NCBI GenBank assembly: GCA_910585555.1
Contig: CAJUFU010000039.1
Span: 1 to 29,102 of the forward strand
Direction: 5' to 3'
DNA from: an uncultured Lachnospiraceae bacterium
GTDB lineage: Bacteria > Bacillota > Clostridia > Lachnospirales > Lachnospiraceae
Length of the DNA: 29,102 nucleotides
Shown here: positions 22,315 through 29,102 of the stretch, piece after piece
Layout of the letters: each line of letters begins with the position of its first letter
Numbering within the stretch: position 1 is the stretch's first letter
The notes under the pieces: generated by a model
What the model was told of the DNA's origin: nothing
What the model saw: only the letters and a program-made list of their open reading frames with translations
The model's database searches: none
Position numbers and translations under genes: made by a program

Positions 22315-23247
22315 TCACCAATCCATATCCTGTTCCAGAATCCGGGCAATCAAAGAACCCTTATAGACAAAGGGATACTCCCGCAGTGTAAAGACCATGC
22401 CGCCCTTTCTGGATATCATTTCCTGCACGACTTTACCAGTCAATATGTCTACGATTTCCCCTATTTTCTCCTCTTTATGCATATAATGACGATGGGCAAT
22501 ACTTGGCAGGAAGATACCCGCGTGCTCCGCCCGGATAAACTCCACTTCCCCATCGCTGGAAATGACCGGGTTTCTCACCGGGCTGACCGGTCCGGTCCAC
22601 AATCCCATCTCCCCCATCAGATGGAAGATGCCATCCACCATCTGGTCTCCATAAATCCTGGTAATTCGAAGCCCCAGTCCCATCTCCATCACCAGAGTGG
22701 GCACTCCCAGCATATTCATAGAGTGAGCCAGCGTGGATTCATGCACAGTAGCCGTGGCATTCAGCCAGATCATATCCGCATTTAGAAGCTTCGCAAAAGG
22801 TAACAGCTTCTGAGCAAATTCCGCGCTCACACGTATCTGCGGAATTTCCCTGACATACATGTCAGATGCATGGACATCGATGCACACATCTGCTCCCGTG
22901 ATATCCGCAACCACGGCCGCCGCGGCCCGCTCCATCACCGTCCCATCCATACTGCCCGGGAAAATCCGGTTCATGTCCATCTCCATTTTGGGTACATTGC
23001 GCCTGGCCATATCAATGCCAAGCGGATTCAGCTGGGGATAAATATCCACAGTTCCTTTTAGATATTCCGGGTGCTCTTCCAATCTCCTGACCATCTCATA
23101 ACAGACATACTGGCCTTCCAGCTCGTCTCCGTGGATACCTGATACGATGGCGATTCTGCCCACAGGATTCTCACAGGCAATCCTGTTCTTGTAAATGACC
23201 AGGTCTTCCCCCACCGGCAATTGCGCCGAATATACTTTTTCTAACAT
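22315..23247 (-). CDS. M14-like deacylase (AstE/aspartoacylase family), intact active site, copy 2
   Basis: A 310-residue paralogue of 1686-2663 with all expected metal and catalytic residues: H39 and E42 in GIHGDE, H126 in DVHAS, and the Glu of VMEMGLG. It shares GIHGDELEGQYVC exactly with copy 1, and DMNR.FPG and IPQIRV. The C-terminal barrel-sandwich domain is present. The start at 23247 is chosen because GGAG lies 6 nt upstream; an ATG four codons earlier forms part of that site. Predicted zinc amidohydrolase acting on an N-acyl or amide-linked small molecule; substrate unknown. It lies downstream of a TetR gene, with a terminator-like hairpin in between. Confidence 0.88.
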   Translation of the reverse strand: MLEKVYSAQLPVGEDLVIYKNRIACENPVGRIAIVSGIHGDELEGQYVCYEMVRRLEEHPEYLKGTVDIYPQLNPLGIDMARRNVPKMEMDMNRIFPGSMDGTVMERAAAAVVADITGADVCIDVHASDMYVREIPQIRVSAEFAQKLLPFAKLLNADMIWLNATATVHESTLAHSMNMLGVPTLVMEMGLGLRITRIYGDQMVDGIFHLMGEMGLWTGPVSPVRNPVISSDGEVEFIRAEHAGIFLPSIAHRHYMHKEEKIGEIVDILTGKVVQEMISRKGGMVFTLREYPFVYKGSLIARILEQDMDW

Positions 23248-23274
23248 AGCATTCTCCATTCCGAAACTGTGGCA

Positions 23275-23305
23275 AACAAAATGCCTCGAAAATCTTTCCG
23301 AAGCA
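23275..23305 (-). terminator. Terminator-like hairpin between the TetR gene and the M14-like pair
   Basis: On the minus strand TGCTTCGGAAA pairs with TTTTCGAGGCA (two G-U pairs, very tight loop) and is followed by TTTTGTTTG. It lies 28 bp before the M14-like start codon, so it may be a tetR terminator or an attenuator for the M14 pair. Confidence 0.45.
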
Positions 23306-23359
23306 CTTTATCTACTGTCCGTCTCCTATTCAGTTCCATCCCGCTTATCCGTCCGCTCA

Positions 23360-23941
23360 TCAGTCGTCTATGATCAGCCCCTGCATAATATATAAAAGCT
23401 GGGCATCCACCATTTTCTCCGTGATGCCAAAAGTCTGGGCGTCAATCTTCATGCCCTCCAGTACATACATAATGTTGGCCGCGGCCCCCTTGGGATCCTC
23501 GCAATAAAACTCGCCGCTGGCGATTCCCGCCCCAATCAGCTTCTCAATCACCCTGACACCTGCGTCAAACTGCCTGCGCAGCATGTTGTTCTTATCGGTC
23601 GATTTATGGGCAAAAAAATATTCGTAGACCGCAACGGTCAAATTATTCTTCTGTAAAAGTTCCTTCTTCTGCTCTTTTAAGAAAAGCGTCAGGATATCCG
23701 CCGCCGTATCCCCTTGGGTAATTTTTTCCGTAAAGACATCATCCGTCTCATTGGCTTCCATCTGCAGCACTTCCATCAGAATCTGTTCTGTGCTGTCAAA
23801 ATAAAGATACAGGCCGCCCCGGCTGATCTCGCAGGCTTCCACGATATCCTTCATGGTCACACTCTTAAACCCCTTCTCCACAAAAACTTTTCTTGCTGTT
23901 TCCAGAATATATTTCTTTTTCTGTACTGATTTCTCTCCCAT
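23360..23941 (-). CDS. TetR-family transcriptional regulator
   Basis: A 193-residue repressor-type protein. The N-terminal helix-turn-helix domain (about residues 8-55) is typical: ILETARKVFVEKGFKSVTMKDIVEACEISRGGLYLYFDS. The remaining helical ligand domain shows no recognisable ligand class. ATG at 23941; AGGAG lies about 11 nt upstream. It is 34 bp after an unknown 160-residue gene and 112 bp before the intact M14-like gene. It probably controls this cluster, but I see no clear operator dyad near its start. Confidence 0.92.
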   Translation of the reverse strand: MGEKSVQKKKYILETARKVFVEKGFKSVTMKDIVEACEISRGGLYLYFDSTEQILMEVLQMEANETDDVFTEKITQGDTAADILTLFLKEQKKELLQKNNLTVAVYEYFFAHKSTDKNNMLRRQFDAGVRVIEKLIGAGIASGEFYCEDPKGAAANIMYVLEGMKIDAQTFGITEKMVDAQLLYIMQGLIIDD

Positions 23942-23975
23942 GAATCTGCTTTCTCCTAAAAATATTTATATTGAC

Positions 23976-24458
23976 TTATTGAGTCTTTACCGGTCTGTCC
24001 CAGAAATCCAGATTAGCCTTCATCTTCTTGACTGCATATAGAAAGATGCCGCTCTCCACTGCCTCAGACCACATCCGTCCTTTTGTCATGCCGCCCATCA
24101 CATATTTGGACAGAATCGCCTTTAAGACATCCATTTCCTTTATGCTGGCCCGTTCAATGGCCCTGATCTCATCCTGTACTGTGCGGATTCTGTAACGAGA
24201 ATAAACGTACATGTAATTTCTATCCATCAACCGTGTTCTCTGCGCTTCTTTGACAAAATTCATCACGGTACTGTCGTACACCGGAAACGCTACGGAATGT
24301 TCTGCAATCCCAGATGCTGAATAAGTCTGCTGTACACTCGTACCCATCTTGCTCTCCAGCCAGGGCAGATAGCGCACCAGCTTCTCCACATCCGGTTTAT
24401 ATTCATTGACGATTTGCTGTCTGTAAGCAATATCCTCCTGTTCTGTTCTTCTTTCCAT
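23976..24458 (-). CDS. Conserved-looking hypothetical protein, 160 residues
   Basis: No family recognised. It starts MERRTEQEDIAYRQQIVNEY and is mainly helical and charged, with no signal peptide or transmembrane segment. A central stretch (YMYVYSRYRIRTVQDEIRAIERASIKEMDVLKAILSKY, described here in parts) suggests a helical bundle, and MGGMTKGRMWSEAVESGIF near the end suggests a Gly-rich turn. No catalytic motif is seen. It is first in a probable operon with the TetR gene (34-bp gap). The ribosome site is weak (AGGAAGAAAGG about 13 nt away). Coding is supported by an open frame of normal composition that fits the operon; function unknown. Confidence 0.75.
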   Translation of the reverse strand: MERRTEQEDIAYRQQIVNEYKPDVEKLVRYLPWLESKMGTSVQQTYSASGIAEHSVAFPVYDSTVMNFVKEAQRTRLMDRNYMYVYSRYRIRTVQDEIRAIERASIKEMDVLKAILSKYVMGGMTKGRMWSEAVESGIFLYAVKKMKANLDFWDRPVKTQ

Positions 24459-24501
24459 CTCTTTTTACTGCCTTTCTTCCTAAAATCTCCTAAAATACTT
24501 T

Positions 24502-24516
24502 GTCCCCATGGGGGAC
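24502..24516. repeat. Small perfect hairpin in the leader of the 160-residue gene
   Basis: GTCCCC and GGGGAC pair around ATG, 44 bp before the start codon of the minus-strand hypothetical gene. No T-run follows. It may affect RNA stability. Confidence 0.4.
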
Positions 24517-24659
24517 CATAAAATCCAATTTCTTTGTATTCTATTTTTTCGACAAGATTGTCATTTTCATTCTAGCACAATTTTTTTAAAAGTACAGCAC
24601 AAAATACTTTTATTCTTCTTGTGCACATTGCTAAAATCTTTTTCCGGCTTTTCTATTTC

Positions 24660-24688
24660 TTGTAATTATTTTTCTATGGTCATATAAT
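24660..24688 (+). promoter_or_regulatory. Sigma-A promoter of the cyclic-nucleotide-fold gene
   Basis: -35 TTGTAA (24660-24665), 17-bp spacer, perfect -10 TATAAT (24683-24688). It predicts a transcript starting near 24695 and a leader of about 330 nt. Confidence 0.65.
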
Positions 24689-24703
24689 AGTAGTAAGTTC
24701 CTT

Positions 24704-24730
24704 GGAGTAAGTTCCATAGGAACTTACTCC
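24704..24730 (+). repeat. Perfect 12-bp hairpin at the 5' end of the leader
   Basis: GGAGTAAGTTCC and GGAACTTACTCC pair around ATA about 10 nt after the predicted transcription start. The element AGTAAGTTCC also occurs directly upstream (24692-24701). There is no T-run. It may protect the 5' end or act as a protein site. Confidence 0.6.
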
Positions 24731-24780
24731 AGAACTAACTACTCAAGCGCTGCTTCGCAGGCTCGGTATCAGCAATCAAT

Positions 24781-24988
24781 AGGTAATTGCGAAACGCATT
24801 CTTTCAGGAAAGCAGTTGTGCAAAATAGACATATCGCAAGTAGGGTGCTTTGTCGCCGCCGGTGTTTAGATGCCGTATTCTGGCATCTTATGCACCGCCT
24901 AAAGCGACAGTGCAGCGCAAGCGTGCCCTACGGTGATTGTCTATTTTGTACAACGGAAACTTTTGTAAACACAGTTTCACAATTACCT
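24781..24988 (+). ncRNA. 208-nt nested stem structure, candidate structured leader RNA or folded repeat
   Basis: The ends pair with each other and pairing continues inward. AGGTAATTG (24781-24789) pairs with CAATTACCT (24980-24988); GAAAC with GTTTC (24791-24795/24974-24978). A 17-bp helix with one G-U is formed by 24815-24831 and 24938-24954. GTAGGGTGC (24840-24848) pairs with 24923-24931, with two G-U pairs. TGTCGC pairs with GCGACA (24851-24856/24904-24909), CGGTG with CACCG (24860-24864/24893-24897), and GATGCC with GGCATC (24869-24874/24882-24887). It ends 34 bp before the start codon of the 752-residue gene. G-U pairs suggest RNA; an inverted-repeat mobile element is the alternative. 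Confidence 0.55.
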
Positions 24989-25022
24989 GGGAGCGTAAAA
25001 TATTGAAAGGGGATATATTGTC

Positions 25023-27281
25023 ATGGCTGTTAAGGAATTTCCGGCGGGAACACAATTGATTCAGAGTGGTCAGAATCTTACCGCCTTACATGTAATCGCG
25101 AAGGGAAGTGTACATGCTTCCTATCCTGGGGGCGAATTCTATTTAGGTAAAGGGGATGTGGTGGGTGTCTGCGAGCTTTTTTACGGCTCTTATTTTATTT
25201 CTTATCAAACGGAAGAAGCTACATCATTTGCCTCCTATCCATGTTCTGCGACACAGCTGTCAGCTTTTATACGCAGCAATCCTGAAATGGCTAACTTCAT
25301 TGTCACATCTTTGTTCAGACAGCTTCACGAAATTCTTGATCAGTACGAACTGAGTCATTTTGACTGCAGCAATTTCTACCATTATTTAATGAGCAGTTAT
25401 GAAGACTATAAGTCTTTTTGTACGAAACATGGTTTTGCAGCCAGAGAACTTCCGGCTATGGAGACATTGACTCAACTGGTCTTGGAAGAAGATGTGGACA
25501 GATGGCTTGACGGCTATTATACGCAGCTGCGCGCAATGGTAACGGGAAAATCCGCCAAGAACCATGACCCTGACTTTTTGACCGGTCTGATCTTAAAGGC
25601 AGACCAGGATATTTTCCAGGTCATTTCCGTCTGCCGTGTTCTGCACGATTACAAAGCGGAAATCACCAATCTGTTGATGAACGAAAACCATTTGGATTTC
25701 TTTGACCTGTATGCAGGCATCCTCTATAAACTGGGGCCCAATGCGGATGATTCGACTACACTGATTGCTGCACTGAGCACCATGATGATTCAGTTAGAAA
25801 GCCAGCCCTCCATCGACAAGGACATGTACCGCCAGCGGGTGGCTGAATATCGTGAAAAACTCAGCAAGGCGGGAAGCGCGGCAGAAGAAAGCAGCAGCTC
25901 TAAGACTGACGAAGCGCCTGATGTTACAGGTTCCATGAACACAATCCTCGTCTATTCCGGAGTCAGCGGCGAAACCGCTTCCGCATTCCGGGCCGCAGTG
26001 GATAAGTTCGCCAAGATGTCCGACAAGAACGGTTCTGACGATGCTGCCAGAAAGCTGCGTCTTACCATCACCAAACTGTTCTATCAGATTTATGAGGCAG
26101 CTTTCATAAAGAGCTTGAAAGACAATGACATTCCTAAGGTTGTCAAGATGTTCTTTAACTTCGGCTATGTGGACGAGAACCTGGCCGGCTTAGAGAACGC
26201 TTCTTACCTGTACTCACTGGTGGACCGGATTCCCACAGACCCGAAGCGAAAGGTCTACACCGTCTATGAGTGGCTTAAAGCCATCTATAACGGCGAAAAA
26301 GTACCCAGCAGAAACGAGTTTGACTCCGACTACATCGCTTATTTGCATGAGCAGAAGGTGACCGGCAAGATTACCGCCGCCGAAGAAGCAGCCATGCAGA
26401 ACGACAGGGAGAAGATGGTTCTCTTCGAACTAAACAATATGTTCCCCACAGTCAACAAGATTACCTTCGGCCGTATCGTCAATTTCTGCCCCATCTTTTC
26501 AGAGCACAATATCTTAAAAGACCTGGATGTCTCCCTTGTGTCTGTTGAGAAGGTAGAAGAAGCTTTCAAGATGATACGCTCCTTTGACTTCAGCGCATAC
26601 TACCGCGAAATCATCTATACCAATCCGGACGTGGGTATCGGTAAAGAATCCGTCAGCGTAGAGGTACTGCCCGATCTGATTCTGATGCCCAATGTGGGTA
26701 TCCGTGGTGTCGCATGGCAGGAAATCGAGGGACGTAAACGTACTACACCCGCACGTATGATGGTATCCATCTTCCAAATGGAAGACCTGACCAGCATTTT
26801 AGTCCGCCTGACCGGCGATTTCCGTTGGGAAATGTGCAAGCGTGTCCAGGGCGCCCGCTGGAACGATGTCTCCGAAGCATCCCTCACCAGCGAATACTTC
26901 GATTATATTCAGTTCTACAAGAAGAACCGAGATTTGTCCGCGGATGCCAAAGATAAGATCAAACTCAGTATGCAGAAAGCAAAGAACAGCTTCAAAGAGA
27001 TGTTTATCAGGGATTATGAAGCCTGGGTGCTCTATGAAGGGGCCGGCTCTCCCCGCTTAAACAAAGTATCCCGTACGATTCTCTTCACCTACTGTCCGTT
27101 CGCCAAGGATATCCGTAATAGGCTGAAAGCGAACCCACTGTATAAGGAGATGATGGACCGCTATGACATCAAACTCAGTCAGAAGATACATCACTACAAC
27201 AACCTGTTCCAGAAGCTGAACAACACGGGTACGCCCATACCGGAAGAACTGCAGAACCAGAGAGCTTTTCTGGATATGTAA
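25023..27281 (+). CDS. Large protein with N-terminal cyclic-nucleotide-binding (CRP-like) domain, C-terminal part unknown
   Basis: 752 residues. Residues about 5-110 resemble the cNMP-binding beta-roll: FPAGTQLIQSGQNLTALHVIAKGSV then GEFYLGKGDVVGVCELF. The usual phosphate-binding Arg-Ala is absent (the region reads YGSYFISYQTEEAT), so canonical cAMP or cGMP binding is doubtful. Residues 115-285 look helical. A low-complexity linker follows (AAEESSSSKTDEA, about 285-305), then about 440 residues of no recognised family. There is no helix-turn-helix, transmembrane segment or signal peptide. AAAGGGG lies about 10 nt before the ATG. It is the only complete + strand gene here, is monocistronic, and has a long structured leader. 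Possible role: a cytoplasmic sensor or scaffold; function unknown. Confidence 0.85.
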   Translation: MAVKEFPAGTQLIQSGQNLTALHVIAKGSVHASYPGGEFYLGKGDVVGVCELFYGSYFISYQTEEATSFASYPCSATQLSAFIRSNPEMANFIVTSLFRQLHEILDQYELSHFDCSNFYHYLMSSYEDYKSFCTKHGFAARELPAMETLTQLVLEEDVDRWLDGYYTQLRAMVTGKSAKNHDPDFLTGLILKADQDIFQVISVCRVLHDYKAEITNLLMNENHLDFFDLYAGILYKLGPNADDSTTLIAALSTMMIQLESQPSIDKDMYRQRVAEYREKLSKAGSAAEESSSSKTDEAPDVTGSMNTILVYSGVSGETASAFRAAVDKFAKMSDKNGSDDAARKLRLTITKLFYQIYEAAFIKSLKDNDIPKVVKMFFNFGYVDENLAGLENASYLYSLVDRIPTDPKRKVYTVYEWLKAIYNGEKVPSRNEFDSDYIAYLHEQKVTGKITAAEEAAMQNDREKMVLFELNNMFPTVNKITFGRIVNFCPIFSEHNILKDLDVSLVSVEKVEEAFKMIRSFDFSAYYREIIYTNPDVGIGKESVSVEVLPDLILMPNVGIRGVAWQEIEGRKRTTPARMMVSIFQMEDLTSILVRLTGDFRWEMCKRVQGARWNDVSEASLTSEYFDYIQFYKKNRDLSADAKDKIKLSMQKAKNSFKEMFIRDYEAWVLYEGAGSPRLNKVSRTILFTYCPFAKDIRNRLKANPLYKEMMDRYDIKLSQKIHHYNNLFQKLNNTGTPIPEELQNQRAFLDM

Positions 27282-27483
27282 ATAGGACAGCAAAATGATT
27301 TTATTTCTGTGAAAGAACTTTCAATGTTTTCGACAGTTTTCGACATAGTTCGCTAATATAGTGTTATTCTTCTGCAATATAATTATAGACTGTCATTTTA
27401 AAAAACATTATAGTTATTTTAGACTTGATTGCGGAAGTCAAGTCGGTAATAGCAATTCCGAAGAATTCCCCTTTTACACAGCG

Positions 27484-27516
27484 AAAACCCCGAAGGCTAA
27501 CACCTTCGGGGTTTTT
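27484..27516. terminator. Bidirectional terminator between convergent genes
   Basis: AAAACCCCGAAGG pairs with CCTTCGGGGTTTT around CTAACA: a 13-bp stem with T-runs on both strands. It serves the 752-residue gene (+) and the OFA transporter (-). The preceding 200 bp (27282-27483) are AT-rich and show nothing else convincing. Confidence 0.9.
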
Positions 27517-27538
27517 GTTGCGCTATATTTTATTTCTT

Positions 27539-28837
27539 TTATTTCTCTTCTTTGTACGGTTTCACCATAAACAGACTGATCAAGAATGCTATGATATAAA
27601 GCACTATGGTGAAATACAACACATTCTGATATCCTATGGGATTGATCATGTTCCCATGGCTGTCTTCGATAAAGTTTCCTGTATTGCTCACAATCAGCGT
27701 TGCAATCTGGTTACCTGTAAGACCTGCAAACGCCCATGCCGAAAGCGTGATACCATGAATCGCACTGATGCTGCCCATACCATAATGATCGGAAAGCAGG
27801 GTAGGCACATTAGAGAAGCCGCCGCCGTATCCGGCATTTACCATAAAGATCAACGCCAATACTAAAACAACTAAGAACATATTGCCCTCGCCATTTTTAA
27901 TACCGCCAGTAAGCATTACTGCACCGGTAAATACAATGGAAAGAACAAAGATCAATTTGTAAATCGTATTTCTATCCTTCATATGATCTGCCCATGCGGA
28001 GAATCCCAAACGGCCGCCCGCATTAAAGACAGCAGATACGGTGGAGATCACACCCACCACGCCTGCAAGGCCGATACATTTCACAATCATCTTCTCCTGA
28101 GATATCAATGCCAGGCCGCAGGTGATGTTGATGTAGAACATAAGCCAGATACCAATATAGTTGGTGATCGGACGGGTCTTGATGGTCGCCATGATACCCT
28201 GTCCCTTATCCTTCTTCTGGGGCTCATGCCATCCCGCCGGCTTCGCCAGGAGTAAGTGACCCACAAACATCATAACAAAATAAACGCCTGCCAGGATAAA
28301 GAACATCTTGTAAATACCGCCCTCGCCCAGATTGGCAAGAAGTGCCTGCATGATAGGGCTTGCAATTGCCTTTGCGCCGCCGAATCCTGCCACCGCAAGA
28401 CCGGTCGCAAGACCTTTCTTATCCTCGAACCAAAGCATCAGCGTCTTGACGGGAGACAAATATCCGGTGCCAAGACCCACACCCATAATAAAACCATAGC
28501 AGATGTAAATACCGATCAGTGCTAAAACACTGCCCTTATGACTGCCGCCATAATAAATAAAGAATCCGGTGCCCGCCATACCTAAAGAAAATGTGATCGT
28601 TGCGATCAGGGATGATTTGTGGATATCCTTTTCCACCACATTTCCTAAGAAAGCCGCAGACATACCTAAGAAAAAGATAGCGAAGCTGAACGCCCACTCC
28701 GTGGCTGCCTTGGAAAATCCTATGTAGTCAGCGATCTCCTGACTGAAAATAGACCAGCAGTACACAGTACCGATGCTGAAATGCAGGAGCAATGCCGGGA
28801 TTGCGGCACGCACCCATTTGTTCTGACAGTTTTTCAT
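27539..28837 (-). CDS. MFS transporter, OFA (oxalate/formate antiporter) family
   Basis: A 432-residue integral membrane protein with about 12 transmembrane helices. OFA features are the N-terminal GTVYCWSIFSQEI, GYGGGFSNVPTLLSDHYG and FGMGS-like GMGSISAIHG in the C-terminal half, and the first-half GVGLGTGYLSPVKTLMLWF with DKKGLATGLAVAGFGGAKAI. Family members exchange oxalate/formate or carry other small monocarboxylates; the substrate cannot be set from sequence. It appears monocistronic with its own promoter (28897-28925) and shares a terminator with the convergent gene. Confidence 0.92.
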   Translation of the reverse strand: MKNCQNKWVRAAIPALLLHFSIGTVYCWSIFSQEIADYIGFSKAATEWAFSFAIFFLGMSAAFLGNVVEKDIHKSSLIATITFSLGMAGTGFFIYYGGSHKGSVLALIGIYICYGFIMGVGLGTGYLSPVKTLMLWFEDKKGLATGLAVAGFGGAKAIASPIMQALLANLGEGGIYKMFFILAGVYFVMMFVGHLLLAKPAGWHEPQKKDKGQGIMATIKTRPITNYIGIWLMFYINITCGLALISQEKMIVKCIGLAGVVGVISTVSAVFNAGGRLGFSAWADHMKDRNTIYKLIFVLSIVFTGAVMLTGGIKNGEGNMFLVVLVLALIFMVNAGYGGGFSNVPTLLSDHYGMGSISAIHGITLSAWAFAGLTGNQIATLIVSNTGNFIEDSHGNMINPIGYQNVLYFTIVLYIIAFLISLFMVKPYKEEK

Positions 28838-28896
28838 GATAATTACCCGTTTTCCTTTCGTTATAATAAAGTGAAAAGCTGAATCTAACTTTAATA

Positions 28897-28925
28897 ATTT
28901 TATTACAAAACTATTGGAATTTCAA
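28897..28925 (-). promoter_or_regulatory. Promoter of the OFA transporter
   Basis: Minus strand: -35 TTGAAA (28920-28925), 17-bp spacer, -10 TAAAAT (28897-28902), about 60 bp before the ATG. Confidence 0.65.
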
Positions 28926-29023
28926 GATACATTCCCAATACAAGTATTTTTCATGCCGCATGTCACTTTTCGTACCACGCCAGTATAACACCCGGACCGA
29001 TATAAAATACTAAATTTAGATGA

Positions 29024-29052
29024 TTGAAGAGCCGTCAGAAATAGGATATAGT
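29024..29052 (+). promoter_or_regulatory. Possible promoter of a gene running off the right edge
   Basis: -35 TTGAAG (29024-29029), 17-bp spacer, -10 TATAGT (29047-29052). An AGGAG follows at 29081-29085 with an ATG that meets a stop after two codons, so the real start, if any, lies beyond the window. Confidence 0.4.
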
Positions 29053-29102
29053 AATATATATTATGGTTAGCATCCAAACAGGAGACTTGCTATGCACTAA
29101 AA

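Noticed and set aside
24818..25006. A 62-codon + strand frame in the leader of the 752-residue gene
   Set aside because: It runs through the nested stem structure, begins inside a helix arm and lacks a ribosome site.
29094..29102. ATG CAC TAA after AGGAG at the right edge
   Set aside because: A two-codon frame cannot be called; the window ends before any real start can be judged.
1..29102. CRISPR arrays, tRNA or rRNA genes, prophage or transposase genes
   Set aside because: Looked for and not seen; repeats present are hairpins or short direct repeats without regular spacing.

Overview
The window looks like a chromosomal segment of a low-to-mid GC Bacillota of class Clostridia, most likely a Lachnospiraceae-type gut anaerobe. 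The basis is strong GGAGG ribosome binding sites, a T-box in front of the tryptophan genes, a clade II single-chain PurL, a compact NifS/NifU/Rrf2 set, an OFA-type transporter and dense same-strand operons. No rRNA, tRNA, CRISPR array, transposase or phage gene was seen. Nearly all genes lie on the minus strand. Exceptions are a truncated HxlR regulator at the left edge and a large cyclic-nucleotide-binding-fold protein at 25.0-27.3 kb.

Reading the minus strand from right to left: an OFA-family transporter (28.8-27.5 kb) converges on the large + strand protein and shares a bidirectional terminator with it. Next is a group with an unknown 160-residue protein, a TetR regulator and two M14-like (AstE/aspartoacylase-type) proteins. 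Then come purL; an Uma2-type nuclease coupled to a NapH-like membrane ferredoxin; a sulfur operon (metY-cysK-nifS-nifU-rrf2); and a T-box-controlled tryptophan operon with trpD-C-F-B-A but no trpE or trpG. The left end holds an operon of a circularly permuted ATP-grasp enzyme, an alpha-E protein, a transglutaminase-like protease, a second pair of M14-like proteins and a tiny membrane peptide.

The best candidate for an undescribed system is this left operon (about 0.5-5.8 kb). The ATP-grasp/alpha-E/transglutaminase trio is a known, biochemically obscure predicted peptide-ligation set. Here it is joined to an M14-like pair in which one member keeps the zinc and catalytic residues and the other has lost most of them. 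The same intact-plus-degenerate pair occurs again at 21.3-23.2 kb next to a TetR gene. The repetition suggests an obligate enzyme/pseudoenzyme partnership that has been duplicated.

Regulation is unusually visible. There are several good sigma-A promoters with 17-bp spacing, a Trp-specific T-box with its terminator, and an Rrf2-type dyad on the start region of the metY promoter. A possible cysteine-codon leader peptide precedes metY. Tandem terminator-like hairpins lie in the ATP-grasp leader. A leader of about 330 nt before the cyclic-nucleotide-fold gene contains a 208-nt nested fold. Functions are assigned from motifs read by eye; no database search was possible.
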